A stretch of DNA of 64,000 bases from Apodemus sylvaticus (Eukaryota; Chordata; Mammalia; Rodentia; Muridae). A model generated the notes under the pieces. The model was not told the origin of the DNA, did not search any database, and saw nothing but the letters and a program-made list of their open reading frames with translations. The stretch is taken from NCBI RefSeq assembly GCF_947179515.1, contig NC_067481.1:26115947-26179946 (forward strand), written 5' to 3'. Positions within the stretch are counted from its first letter, which is position 1; each line of letters begins with the position of its first letter. Made by a program: the position numbers and the translations under genes. Below are positions 1 to 13,000 of the stretch, one piece after another.

Positions 1-2208
1 GTTGACCCATAGGAGGAAGGAGTCGACTTGGTGACTGAGAGGTTAGGAATCAGGTCAGAAAGGAAGGATAACTTCTTGATAAGTCCTGGGTCATGGCTGA
101 GTGGTGGGGCCAGGCCTGGGATGGAGAGGATATCTGTTCTTTCCTTTTGCCTGTGGCATTAGCAGCCTCTGTTGAGAGTTTTGCAATGAAAAGCGTGTAC
201 GTCATCTTCCTGGGTGTGATTGCTGGGTGTTCAGTTTTCAGGACAGTTTGGAGTCTGCCCCAGGCCAGCTTGCTCCCTCCGCCCTCCATCCCGGCTGATT
301 CATTCACCAGTTTCCCTGGAGTCCGGTTCTGTTCTTTAAAACCAGCCGAGGCTCGCTTTTCCCTCTCCAGCTCTGAATTCTTCCAGGCTAGGCGACAGGG
401 AAAGCCTGGCCTTAGAGACCGCTTTACTGGCTTCTGGCCCAGCCAGACTGACCAAAATAGCCACCAGAAGGACTGTTTGTGCAGAGTGAAATTCCTGTTG
501 GGGAAATACCATAGTGGAGGGCTAAGGAAGCCATAGCTGGGAAGGCTTTTAAAAAACCCAACCCAGTAGCCTAGGGTCTAAGTGTGGACTTTGAGCCCTG
601 TTCCATCCTAGGACAGCCTGATAACCAGGGCTCGGGGTCCTTCCTATTATGTTCTCCCAACCCAATCTGCCAGAGAAAGCCCACCCCTCCAGCATAGAGC
701 CATCTTTGCCCCATGCTCTGAGGTGAGGCCAGCATTGCCAAGGGTGCTACAGGAGGGTGCTCTGGCACCCAACAAGGTCATCTGCCTCTGCCGAGTAAGT
801 GAGAAACAACAATCCCTCTAGGGATTATAAATGGCCAAAGGGAGAGTGCTGGCTTCCGGCTCCCAGGAGAGAGAATGGCCGACTAGGAGGGTGGAGGCCG
901 GGCCTCGTCCCTCTAAGCTTATCAGAGCTTCTGCACACCACAGGAGAGGAGTAGTCGGGAGAGGCTGGAAGGGTTCTGGGGTTTACAAAAACAGGTTTCC
1001 AAAAGTGAATTGACTGGATAAAGGGAAGTAGGCCCAAGGCTGAAAGCTGTCCTGGAGGCTGTTGTGTGTGTGTGTGTGCGTGGGGGGAGAGTTCTGCCTG
1101 AACTGAGAGGTTATTAAAGCAATGCCCATGCCTTGGATTAATGAATAGAAAGGAGAGAGACTTGAACCAAGAATGATGAGGACCCAGTGACCTACCAGGA
1201 GGGTGATGCTCGGGGTCCTGCTGAGACGGCAACTACATATTCCAAAGACTCTGTATTCTATCCCCTCTCCCAGAACCATACCAGGTTTGGTATCAGCAGT
1301 TCAGTGAAGACCAACACAGCTTAGTCAAAGAGCTGGTCCTTAGGCCTGATCTACACTGTAATGGGTGCTGGGTGCTAGCAAAAGTCCAGACTTCATCTCA
1401 GTCCAGAAAGGACCCCCAAGGATCCGATATACCTTTTACAGAATGACTGTCGATAAATTTTGCTAGGGAGGAACATGAAAACTGGCTTAAAGGCGCAAGC
1501 ATCAGCTGAACTGACCGAAGAGCCCTAAGCCAGGGAAGGTAACAGAGATAAGCTCCTGGGATCCAAGGGAGGGCTGTGGAGGCTGGGGAGGGGAAAGAAC
1601 AAACAGGTCAGGAGGGAATGCTCTGGGTTGGGAGTGTCTGGCTGACCCAGTGAAGGGCCACAGAGGGCTGGGCTGAACACAGCCCTGGGAGCGAGCCCGC
1701 GGAAGCTGTCTGAAGCCACATGAACAGACACAGTCCCCCAAGGAAAGAGGTCTTGGGTGAGAAGTGACATTTGTTGAAGAATGTAGTATTTCAGTGACGG
1801 AGTGAGTTTGGAGGGGGCGGCAGCCACGAGAGAGGTCGGGTGACCTGGTAGAAGCAGCCCGCTGACCGGAGGGAGGTGTGGAGGGGCAGCACTGTGAGGC
1901 AGGAGAAGGCTGTGCTGGAGGGCAAGAGATGGATGCTCTGAAGTCTGGGAACTAGGTGCTTTTCTCTCTGTTTTGGGTTCTGTGCAGTCCCTGTTACCTG
2001 ATACTCCTTCCTCCTCTCTGCCTTGTTCAACACCCTCTGGACTTTTCCTTAGAGCTGTGATGTGCTGCTCATTATTGCTAGTATCAAAGATCATTTCAAG
2101 CTTCAGCCTAGACATTTAGGGAAGTTTTAGCTGAAATAAATGAATAAGATCCAGATTCTATAACTGAGAGACATGCACTTTTTTCTTTTAAGAATATTTG
2201 GTAAGTGT

Positions 2209-2358
2209 GTGTGATATGGCTCAGCGGATAAGGTGATTGCTGCCAAACTTGATAACCAGGGTTCAGTCCCTGGAGAACCCACGTGGGGGAAAGAACTGAT
2301 TGCAAATTGTTCTGTAATTTTCATATGTGTTCAAACACACACAAAATAAATAATGTAA
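2209..2358 (+). repeat. B3-type SINE
   Basis: Pol III A-box/B-box head (tggctcagcggataagg, ggttcagtccctgg) followed by acccacgtggggg and an AT-rich tail, as in rodent B3. Confidence 0.7.
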
Positions 2359-2989
2359 AAAAGGAGAAATATGTAGTAATCCTTATTACCTATATTGCTA
2401 AATTGTAGGTTTCAGCGACCACATACTGTGGTACTGTGAAAAAATGGTGTAGCATTTGCTATGCATGTGTGAGGCCCTGGGTCCAACCTCTAGCACAGAA
2501 AGAAGAATATGTAGCATAGTGGAAGTGGTGTGAAGCAATTACAGAATTATATCTGAGCCCCTCTGCGGCTCTATTCCACTCTGCAGTGCTTTCAATAGTG
2601 TGGCGGGAGAGTCAGTCATGACTTACATCAACATTACACATCCTAAACACAGGGTTCCAGAGGGAGTGAGGCTGCTCGGAGAATCTGCGGGTCTGGGTCT
2701 GCCTCTCCTTAACCACATCCACTCCCACACACCAGCCAGAAGTGCTCCTCTCTTTCCTTCTCGTTCTCTTCCCAAAATAGAATTCTGCAGTGGCAGGGAA
2801 ATATTTCCCCCATTCGATTGCCTGGGGGCCACACAAAGCTCTCAGTAACAGTAGAAGATGCCCATAGTGGTTTTAGACTAAAGTATTTCCCCAGCCTGTT
2901 GGGGAGGAAAATGAAACTAAAATGAGGTGTGCAGCCAGGAGCAGCAGCCCACAGCCTCAGTAGTAGGCTCTGTTTTCGCCTCTGACCCA

Positions 2990-3270
2990 GTGGCTCTCAA
3001 CCGTCCTACCACTGGGACCAGCTGATACAGTTCCTCATGGTGAAGTGACTACCAACCACAAAATTATTTTGTTGCCACATCATAACTATAATTTTGCTAT
3101 TATGAACTGTAGTATGCAGACTATCTGATATGTGCCTTCTATGAAAGGGCCAGTTGACACCCCTTCAAATGGGTCATGACCCACAAGTTGACACCCCTTC
3201 AAATGGGTCATGACCCACAAGTTGACACCCCTTCAAATGGGTCATGACCCACAAGTTGAGACCCATGGCT
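2990..3270. repeat. URR1-like DNA transposon fossil with expanded end
   Basis: Typical URR1 (non-autonomous hAT-type) words: ggctctcaaccgtcc at one end, tcataactataattttgctattatgaactgtag in pieces in the middle, and a gggtcatgacccacaagttgag end. The last 34 bp is tandemly triplicated, listed separately. Family name is from memory of the consensus. Confidence 0.6.
3153..3262. repeat. 34-bp tandem repeat, three perfect units
   Basis: Units start at 3153, 3187 and 3221 and are identical over 34 bp; a fourth, partial unit begins at 3255. The unit contains gggtcatgaccc, an inverted-repeat core. Confidence 0.95.
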
Positions 3271-3501
3271 TTAACTCTGGAGCTCGACCAGCTTTCCAAA
3301 CTGATTGATCCAGGGCTGCCGAGGGAGAGAGAAACAGTTAGGAAGTGCTGGCCTGTCTCTGTTCCACTTCCCTTTACTATGCCCACTGCATGTCTCTGTG
3401 TTTTGTAATACAGGAAGGACATCATTCACTGAGTTTTGATTAGTAAACTTGAATCCTTGAGACCCTCCTAGGAACCTTTGTGGGTTTTTGTTTTGTTTTG
3501 T

Positions 3502-3680
3502 TTTTAAAGATGTATTTATTTTATTGTATGTGAGAACACTGTAGCTGTCTTCAGACACACCAGAAGAGGGCATCAGATCTAATTACAGTTGTGAGCCACC
3601 ATGTGGGTGCTGGGGTTTGAACTCAGGACCACTGGAAGAGCAGTCAGTGCTCTTAACTGCTGAGCCATCTCTCCAGTCCC
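3502..3680 (-). repeat. B2 SINE
   Basis: Reverse complement of B2: ends with ctgagccatctctccagtccc (head), preceded by ggaccactggaagagcagtc and starting in the AT-rich tail at taaagatgtatttatt. Confidence 0.92.
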
Positions 3681-5111
3681 AACTTTTGTGTTTTTATCAG
3701 CACAACTTGGTCTGAAAATTTTTAGTTAGTTTGTTTTGTTTTACTTTGCTAAGCATGTAACCAAGAACCTTGCACATGCTAGGCATGGTCTCTCCCACCC
3801 GATACACACCCTTGTACCTCAGAAGGATAAACATTTGGAAGAAAATTTAGTCCAGCTTTTTGCCCCACCTCTATCCCATCTCCAACAGAATATACATCTT
3901 GTCTCTGGTTAAACAATTTTAGAGAAAGGGAAACATCACCCCCGGAAGCAGCTGGTTCTCTTTCAAAGGTATCTTTGAGTTAAACAGAAACCTGGCTTCT
4001 TCAACAGCCACCCAGGTGGCTTGGTTTTGTCCTTTGAACTTACATACAGAGCACGGTCAGAAGTGTTAAAGTCTCTCACTGGAAATATCCCTGAGAATGG
4101 GGCCAAGACTCCAAAGATAGCCCAGTGTGGGAAATAATATATGGGCAATATTATTTTTCTTGTCTTATAATTGATTTTTTTTTTTAGCTTTTTTAAAAAA
4201 TAGTTTTGTTAGCCAAACATGGTGGTACATGCCATGTACATGCCTTAAATTCCAGCAGTCGGAGGCAAAGGCTAGACCGGTGTGATACTCAGTAAGTAAT
4301 TAATTAAAATAAAATTACAGTTACCATAAGGAAAACATGTCAGTCAAAAGACCCAAGATGCCTGTGGCCCAGTCTGAGTTGGAGATACCTTGGCTCATAC
4401 CCACTAACCCTCAGCCCCAAATTATATGATCACCCTGCCTTCATTTCCTCCTCCTTGTTCACAAAAATACTACAAGCATTTCAAGTGTCAGTTGAAACAA
4501 AATGCATGGTACATGTTTTTTACCGATGAGTACATCTAGAACCTTTAAAAGCAACTGGCCGTGCACATAGGACTGGTTTTTGCAATTGCATGCTGTTATC
4601 TGTAGTGTTCCTTCATAACTGCAATGATTTTGCAGAGATCTGGGTCTGTAATTTCTTCAGAGATCTGGGTCTGTAACATCCTAGGATCTACGTGTCCACT
4701 TAGCACAGAGCTGTCCTGTGGTCTCACAGCTGGCAGCATCTGCAGGACACCCCTGTTCTGCAGCATCTCGCGGGCTTGGCCCTGCTGATCACTGAAGGCA
4801 CTGTGTTGCTTCCTGGCCAGCCAGCCTGCCTGTTTCTTCTTTACCTTTTCTTTTCTTTTCTTAAGGACCTGAAAAACCATGAATGGTTGTGTTTCTACCT
4901 GAGCTCTGTCCTCACTAGTCATGGGCTCTGTTTCTGAGCTTTTGTCCCTGAGTCTCCCAAGCAGTCTCCCCCATCTTTCTGTTTCCTGGAATTTGCTTTC
5001 CTAATGTCTGGGATACCGGCCTGACTTCCCAGTTGCTTTGCCTTAATGATTTATGACTCTCATGGCAGAGTCATCATCCAGAGCTCTTAGGACTTCGTTC
5101 GTTTTTCCATT

Positions 5112-5274
5112 GTTTTTTTTTTTTTTTTTTTTTTTTTGGAAATGGGCTCAGTGTGTAGCCTGAGCTGGCCTGGAACTCACTCTGTAGACCAGGCTGGCTT
5201 CAAATTCCTAGAGATCCACTTTCCTGTGCCTCCCCTGTGCTGAGATTAAAGGTCTGCACCACCACATCCAGCCT
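5112..5274 (-). repeat. B1 SINE
   Basis: T-tract 5112-5137 then the B1 antisense body (ggcctggaactcactctgtagaccaggctggc in pieces; ccacatccagcct at the head end). Confidence 0.9.
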
Positions 5275-5297
5275 CTTGTTTGCCTTTTACTTGTTTA

Positions 5298-5494
5298 AAC
5301 TTTTATGTATGTTTTTTTTTCCCTGCATGTATGCTTTACACCATTTGCATATGTGCAGCATGTCCTCAAGGCCAGAAGAGGTCATATCCCTTGGAACTGG
5401 AGTTACAGAGGATTGTGATCACCATGTGGGTGCTGGGCATTGAACGGGGTCTTCTAAAATGGGTCTAACCACTGAACCATCTCTCCAGCTCCCA
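5298..5494 (-). repeat. B2/B3-type SINE
   Basis: Antisense copy with ccagaagaggtcatatccc, gtgggtgctgggcattgaac and ccatctctccagctccc. Diverged from B2 consensus. Confidence 0.75.
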
Positions 5495-5552
5495 ATATTG
5501 TCAACCTTTTAAATCAAACTTAAGTGCAAGGCAGAATTTCCTTTATTAAAAA

Positions 5553-5665
5553 TAAGTGGCTGAGCCTGGTGGCACACACCTGTAATCCCAGCCCTTGAGA
5601 GGCTAACGAATGAGTCCCAGGCCAACCCGGGATATGGTACAAGATCCCTGTCTCAAAGTAAAAAT
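5553..5665 (+). repeat. diverged B1-type SINE
   Basis: ggtggcacacacctgtaatcccagc in pieces, then aggccaacccgggatatgg and a ctgtctcaaag end. Confidence 0.65.
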
Positions 5666-6020
5666 AAAGTTTAAAAATTATAAGAGTGATTCTTTGATAC
5701 CCACCAGAGATTGGCTCCAGGAGCTCCTGGAGATACCAGGATACCATAGATGCCCAAGACTTTTCTATAAGCTTACCTGTAAGCTGCACATTTGCTGTAT
5801 CCCTTAAGTCATCTGCAGATTATGTAGCACCAACATTATTTTATACATGGTTGAATCTGTGGCTACAGAGCCTGTGGGTATGGATGTCAGCTCTCCAGTT
5901 GTGGGAAAATGAGAAAATGCAGTAAAATGAGAAAAATTCTGCCAGCTATTACTATATATACACAAAAATGGAATTCATGCATTGTTGTTTTCTTTGGGCG
6001 GGGGGCTTTTTTATTTGGTT

Positions 6021-6156
6021 GGTTTTTTTGGTTTTTCGAGACAGGGTTTCTCTGTGTAGCCTTCTTTGTAGACCAGGCTGGCCTCAAACTCAGAAATCCA
6101 CCTGCCTCTGCCTCCCAAGTGCTGGGATTAAAGGTGTGTGCCACCACTGCCTGGCC
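6021..6156 (-). repeat. B1 SINE
   Basis: gagacagggtttctctgtg, then cctgcctctgcctcccaag, gtgctgggattaaagg and ccaccactgcctggccc: near-consensus B1, antisense. Confidence 0.93.
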
Positions 6157-6250
6157 CATGATTCTTTGTTATGTGTAGTTGTCTGCTCTACTGAGCCTAT
6201 GACCTAAAGGTCATATCAGTTGTCCTGGGTAGAGGTGTAATCCACTTAAA

Positions 6251-6447
6251 GCACTGCTTCTTAGCTTTCCTTACAGGGAACCCTTTAATGCAGTCTCTTA
6301 TGTTGTGATGACCCCCCAAACACTAAATCGTTTTTTTTTTTGCCACTTCATCACTGTATTTTGCTACTGTTATGAAGTGCAATGTAAATACTTTTGGAGA
6401 GAGAGGCTGGCCAAGTGGGTCATGACCCCATAGGTTGAGAACTGCTG
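6251..6447. repeat. URR1-like DNA transposon fossil
   Basis: Diverged copy: ccctttaatgcagtctcttatg, ctactgttatgaagtgcaatg in pieces and the end gggtcatgaccccataggttgagaactg in pieces. Confidence 0.55.
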
Positions 6448-6997
6448 ACTTAAAGGAATTCCCATCTTCTGGTTCTTGGAGGTCCTTGTGTGTCTGTGTG
6501 AAGGTTGAGCAGACAGCCTTTAGAATAGAACAGGCATGTCCTGCTGCTCAGGAATGCGGGCCTAGCCTTTCTTCACTTCCAGACTGGTTTGCATCCAGCT
6601 TCAGCTGGATTGAGGTGGTAGCTTGCCTTAGCACTAGACTTGGCTAGAAGCTCTGCCTCAGTGAAGCGATTCAGACTTAGAGGGCCACCAGTGTCCACCA
6701 GAGGGCACTCTGGACCCACCACAGTCCTGACACAGGACTCTCCCAGTTCTCCCAGTCTTAGATAGCTGTGGGGGACAACTGAAGGCAGGCCTGGCCTGAG
6801 CAGACTAGTATAAGCAAGGGAAAAGGTTACCCGACAAGCCCGGGGCTGGGATGCTGGAGCGGGACCTTGCAGGAAAAGCTCTTAACCTGTTGGAAAAGCA
6901 GCAACAGAGGCAAAGAAAAAAAAAAAGAAGAAGAAAAAGGGGGGCCCTGGGGTTCTCCTGAGGTGTTCTTCATATTGCTCTATCTTTCTCCTGGCAG

Positions 6998-7074
6998 ATC
7001 CACAGATGAGCATGGCCGCCACTGCTGCTGTCAGTCCCAGTGACTACCTGCAGCCCGCTACCGCGACGACCCAG
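6998..7074 (+). CDS. Sp2: Sp2 coding exon 2
   Basis: Acceptor ctggcag ends at 6997. The exon encodes residues from split Asp3 through PQMSMAATAAVS to TTQ (about 28). It ends CCAG at 7074 and is followed by gcaagt, a GC-type donor. Reading on in frame matches the next exon (DSQPSPLALL), so this junction is required. Confidence 0.93.
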
Positions 7075-10000
7075 GCAAGTGCACAGTGCGCGTGGAGGCT
7101 GGGGCCATGGCTGGTAATCACGTCCTTGCTGCACACACGAGTACCTGAGTTCAACTCCAAGTCCCCGTGTCAGAAGCTGAGCTGGCCTTGGCAGTGCACA
7201 CCTGTAACCTAACACTAGACAGGCAGATGGGAATCCACTGAGGTCCACTGGCCAACTAGTCTTGCCCAGTCAGTGAGTTTCAGATTCAGTAAGAAACCCT
7301 GTGTCAACAGTTAAGGTAAAGGAGGTGGAGAGATGCTCAGTGCTTTAAGAACACGGGCTGCTTTTCCGGAGGACCCAGGCTGGATGCGGCAGCTCATACT
7401 CCAGTATCAAGTGACGCCCTCTCTGGCCTCCGAAAGCATCAAGTACAAGTACTTGAGTGATACACAGATATATGTGTAGGCAAAGCACCCACATAATCAA
7501 ATAATAACAATTTAATAAACAAGGTAGAGTCAAAGAGTGAGAACTTAACACTAGGCTTTAGCCTCCGCATACCCTGACTCCACATGTACACAACACACAC
7601 TCCAGAGCAAAAGCAGAAACTCCTTATGGAGAGCGAGTTCATGTCATCTTTCCTCCCATCACCTCTCCTCTCCCTCCTTGTGCTGAGTTGATAGAATTCC
7701 CTCTGATACCTGGGTGTGTTATCCCTGCTAACACTAGGCCAGTAAGGCCAGCGGGATAACAGCCTGTGATGTTGGTCTGTGTTCAGGGCTGTCTCTGGGA
7801 CGAGGTGGGGTTCACCCTGAGTTCCTTCACTTCATGGAGAAATCAGCAGGAGCCACTATAGGGCGTACGTGTGTGCATGTGTATGCACGTGCACACATGT
7901 GCGTGTGATAGCTTGCCACGGGGTGGGGAAGAACTCATAGGGTTGGGGAGCTGCTGAGAGGAGAGGACCTTAAGAGCAGAGTGTCTAACTAGTCGGCCCA
8001 TCTCACTCCTTTCTTCTGCTGATTTTTACAGGACTCCCAGCCATCTCCCTTGGCCCTGCTTGCTGCAACATGTAGTAAAATTGGTCCCCCAGCTGTTGAA
8101 GCTGCAGTGACACCTCCTGCTCCCCCGCAGCCTACCCCAAGGAAACTGGTCCCTATCAAACCCGCTCCTCTCCCTCTCAGTCCCTGCAAGAATAGCTTTA
8201 GCATCTTGTCATCTAAAGGGAATATACTTCAGATTCAGGGCTCCCAGCTGAGTGCCTCCTACCCTGGAGGGCAGTTTGTGTTTGCGATCCAGAACCCCAC
8301 CCTGATCAACAAAGGGAGCAGATCCAATGCAAGCATCCAGTACCAAGTCCCTCAGATCCAAGGGAGCAGTTCCCAGACCATCCAGGTGCAGCCGGGTCTC
8401 ACCAACCAGATCCAGATCATCCCAGGCACCAACCAAGCCATCATCACCCCATCGACATCCGGCCATAAGCCTGTCCCCATCAAGCCAGCTCCTGTCCAGA
8501 AGTCCAGTACGACTACCACCCCTGTGCAGAGCGGGGCCAACGTGGTGAAGCTGACAGGTGGAGGTGGCAACATGACGCTCACCCTGCCGCTCAACAACCT
8601 GGTAAACACCAGCGATATTGGGGCCCCTGCTCAGCTCCTCACCGAGAGCCCTCCCACCCCACTGTCTAAGACTAACAAAAAAGCTAGGAAGAAGAGCCTT
8701 CCTGTGTCACAGCCGTCAGTAGCTGTGGCTGAGCAGGTGGAGACGGTGCTGATAGAGACCACGGCAGACAACATCATCCAGGCAGGGAACAACCTGCTGA
8801 TCGTCCAGAGCCCCGGTGGGGGCCAGCCAGCTGTGGTCCAGCAAGTCCAGGTGGTGCCACCCAAGGCTGAGCAGCAGCAAGTGGTCCAGATCCCCCAGCA
8901 GGCACTGCGAGTGGTGCAGGCTGCCTCTGCCACCCTCCCCACCGTTCCCCAGAAGCCCTCCCAGAACTTTCAGATCCAGACAACTGAACCAACGCCAACC
9001 CAGGTACCATAGTCCCTCTGCCCGCCTCCCTCTCCTCTGCTCACCCTTTTGACTTGCTTTTGAAACCGAGGCAGATCATCTCCAGATCCGATGGGAAGCT
9101 GGAGTCACCATCATGTGGGGTGGGCAGGAAATGGCTTCTGCCCTGGGGTCTCTTCAGGTCTCAAGCCAAGTAGTCCAGACCTGTAGAAATCAGATGGAAC
9201 AGGGATATCTGGTCTGTTTTCTTCTTTCCTTATGGGGTAGCTCTGGGGGCATAACGGGTAGATGTGTATACTTTCATAATAAAGTATTTTTCACGTAAGA
9301 TTACATATAACAGCAAGAATGAGAGTTCAATCCAGAACCATAGAATCTGGTGTAAAGAAAGAAAGTTCAAGAAGGAAAAATGCTGGCCACTGCTAAAGAC
9401 AAGAACAGTAACAGGTGTTGTTTTCCATTTGAGCCATGGTCTCCCTGTGTGACCCAAGTGGGCCTTTACCACACTGCCCAGCTCAAACTGGCTTGGGAAT
9501 CCTCCTGCCCCAGCCTCAGTGCTGGGATTACAAGTGTGCGCTATATCCTTGCTTCTTTGCCCCTCCACTTATCCTCCCCGAGAGATGGTTTTCCGTCTGC
9601 TTCCTTCGTTGTGTGTGTATATGTGGGCATGTGAGTGTGTTTCCGCCTCTAGTGTAGATTCCTCCTAAGGGAGGAAACATTCATTTTCCTGGGCCTGCCA
9701 TATTCCACTCAACATGATGAACTCTGGTTTCTGGGAGTGCACTTGTGGCTGCTTTTGCTTCTGCTGCTGTCAAGTCAGCTGGCCGTTCTGCCAGCTGTTC
9801 AACTCTGTCTTTTCAGCTGCCACATGGCTGGCCACCTTGCTGCTTTTGTAGCCTGTCCTGCCAGCTCCTCAGCTGCTTCTGTCACTTTGCAATTTCTGCT
9901 TCCTTCCTTCTTTTGTTTGTTTCTTCTTCCTTCCTTCCTTTTTTTTTTTTTTTTTAGACCAGGCTGGTCTCAGACACAGAGATCTGCCTGCCTCTGCCTC

Positions 10001-13000
10001 CTGAGGACTGCGGTTAAAAGCATGTGCCACCCCCACCCAGCTGCTGCCCTGTTCCCGGCTCAGCCCACTGTAAGAGCAGATAAGAACAGACAGAACCCAG
10101 TGTGGCTCAAGACAGACAGGGCAGTAAAGGCCTCCAGCAGCCCTGGGTCAAACTGCTCCCTTCCTGATGTCCCTGCTGACTGACAGGGAAATGACCATGA
10201 ATGAGAAAGAGCGCCCAAAATGGGCCTTTAAAAGTTGGGTCAGGTGCAGTGGCGCACTCCTGTGTCCATGCATTCGGGGGGCTGAGGCAGGGCTGACATG
10301 CGTGTCCCCAGGCCCAGTGATTTTAGCAGACATGAGCAGTGCTCAACAGGGTGCTGGAGAGATGGGTCATGGTGGAGAGACCGGCTGCTTTTTCCAGAGG
10401 CTCCAGGTCTGATTCCCAGCACTCACGCAGCTCTCCACCAGCTGTAGCTCCACTCGCAGAGGCTTCAGTGACCTCCTGTGGTCTCCATCTGCACCAGTCA
10501 TGGTGCAGACGTGTAGTAAACAGACGTGTAGCAAAGCACCCACACGGTATGGTGGTAATGAAACCAGGCAGTGCTTCACGTCCACACAGCCGGAGGTTAA
10601 GGGACATCAGGGTGTCAGAGGCTAGCAGGAGAGAAGACAGAAGGGGCAGGTTCTCTCCTTCCTGCCCCCCAGTTACTCAGCTAGCCATTTACTACCTCAG
10701 AACGAACGAGTACAACATGGTAAGATTTTAAAATGGGATACATACTACACAAGTGGGAAGAGATAGGAGGCCTCTGTGTGTGAAGGGATGGCAAGTTGGT
10801 CTTCAGTATCCAGGGACTGAAAATAACCCCAATTAAAATCACAGTTTTACAAAGGAGTTTTTTAACTCCCTGGATCATTTAAGCATAAACTGCCACCACG
10901 ATCCTCCCACTTCCAAATGCTTTCATTCTCCCACACAGGCCCAGTCCCTGTACACACTGCAGCCTTCAAGCCTGAAACTCACTAGAGAACTGCTGGTGTC
11001 CAGCGGGAGGCACCACTCAGGGTTCACCTTAGGCTTTGGTTAGTAATTCCAGCGCTGCCCAAGGACTCTGACCGCCTTACATTGCAGTTGCCACATCTCT
11101 CTGGTCAGATCTCACTTAGAATTCCTCACACCTCCACTTCCACAGAGCAGGGAGTTAAACCAGGGCTCCCTGGGTCCTAGGCACTTAAGTGTTCTATAGG
11201 GAACTACATTCCTGGCCCCACTTCCTCTCTGATGGGACAATCATGACCTTTCTGCTTTTGAAGGCCACAGGCTAGTTGTTTTGTAGAAATGTCCTTGAGT
11301 TTGTTTATGTGAGTGGCTTGCATTTGTTATCCCAGAGCTTAGACGGAGAGGTGAGAGGCAGAGACAGGAGGACCAGCTGCTGTGTGAGCCAGCCAGCCTA
11401 GCATATGCACAGTGAACACGAGGCCCTCTCTCACACGAAGGCAAGGACTCACACCCAGGGTGGTCCTGTGACTTCCACAGGTGTGCTGTGGCACACATGT
11501 ACCCATACTCTCACACATACACATATACACATGACATAAAATTTACTTTTTTTCCTCCTTGTATTTCATTAGTATTTTGAAGAGAGACATTTTGGGATAA
11601 GATAAAAATCATGTTCCTCTTATTTTTTTTTAGATTATATATATAAGTGGTTTGCTTGCATGTATATGTATGTGTATATGCCTGTGAGCATAGCGTGTGA
11701 GCATGCCTTGTTCCTGAGAAGGTCAGAAGAGAGAATTGGATCCCCTAGAACTGGAGTTACGGATGGGTGTAAGGCACTGTGTGGATGCTGGGTAATCTGG
11801 GTCCTCTGGAAGAGCAGCCAATCCTCATAACCCAACCCGGGCCCAGCTCTCCAGCCCCTGTCTTTTAAAGATAGTTTGCTGTAGTTAAGCTGCCCCCCCC
11901 CCCTTTACTCTGCAGCCCATGCTGGTGGTATGCTTTTTTATTTCTTCCAGTGTTGAAATTTAGCAATTGATATTTTCCCATGCTAAGCAGATTAAAAGTT
12001 TGGTTGCAGGTCAGTTACCGGGTCACACCAGTTTAGTGCAGGGCACCATTGGCCCTGTTAGACATCAGTGCACAGGTGTGCTCTTGGGCTGGGCAAGATG
12101 ACAGAGGTGTCCCAGTTCTCCCTTGGACAAGGAAGGTCATGCTGCCATCTGTCTTAGGGCACTCTCTTTTCTCTGGCCCCTCAGGTTTATATCCGTACGC
12201 CTTCTGGTGAGGTACAGACAGTCCTTGTCCAGGACAGCCCCCCAGCAACAGCCGCACCCACATCGACCGTCACCTGTAGCAGCCCTGCACTCCGAGCTCC
12301 CCATCTGAGTGGCACCAACAAAAAGCATTCGGCTGCCATTCTCCGAAAAGAGCGGCCCCTGCCAAAGATTGCACCTGCTGGGAGCATCATCAGCCTGAAC
12401 GCGGCGCAGCTGGCAGCAGCTGCGCAGGCCATGCAGACCATCAACATCAATGGTGTCCAAGTCCAGGGCGTGCCTGTCACCATCACCAACACTGGCGGTG
12501 AGGGCAAGTCTGAGGCCAAGAGGGCACTGGCAGCAGGGTGCTGTGTTCAGCATATGGGAATCCTGAGCCAGGCCCCTGGGATTTCCAGCATCCGCCATGA
12601 AGATGCTGTGCAGCCAAGTTGTTGCCCAGCACCGGCCTGGTCCCTCCAGCCTCGGGCATGTCATGCACATCTGTCTTCACACTTGGTCCGTACAGTAGTC
12701 ACATGACCGCATGATAACTGCAGATGTTGAATAATGATGGAGAACATAGATGTGTCCAAGTAATAACAAACTCACAGCAATTTGGCTGGTCCCTTGCCCA
12801 GGTCAGGTGACTAGGGGCCATACCATGTCACTGAAGCCAAGGCGGCTTTCGCAGGCCAGGGGTGGTGTGTTCCAAGACAGGGTTCTCTGTGTAGTCCTGG
12901 CTGTCCTGGAACTCGCTGTAGACTAGACCAGTATCTGCCTCCTGAGCGCTGTGATTAAAGGCAATGTGCTACCGCCGTCCAGCTAGGGAAGGCTGCTGTT

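Larger units (their letters stand above)
1..6997 (+). other. Sp2: Sp2 intron 1 (3' part)
   Basis: No exon could be supported here. Positions 1-2200 look unique apart from a short GT run near 1063-1078. From 2.2 kb on the interval is filled with B3, B2, B1 and URR1-like repeats listed separately. A 108-codon minus-strand open frame at 4596-4922 is discussed under findings. Confidence 0.7.
9004..12184 (+). other. Sp2: Sp2 intron 3, repeat-rich
   Basis: Between well-defined splice sites. Contains degraded B1 (near 9425-9560, 9939-10043 and 10230-10330), B2 (10345-10570), B4-like (11300-11540) and B2/B3 (11640-11860) copies. No exon seen. Confidence 0.75.

Noticed and set aside
93..536. 147-codon plus-strand open frame
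   Set aside because: Inside Sp2 intron 1, no recognised similarity, no splice or promoter support; taken as chance.
3153..3262. Regular direct repeats resembling a short CRISPR array
   Set aside because: Units are contiguous without spacers, in a vertebrate transposon fossil; it is a minisatellite.
8209..8942. Minus-strand open frames opposite Sp2 exon 3
   Set aside because: Shadows of a long real exon; no independent support.
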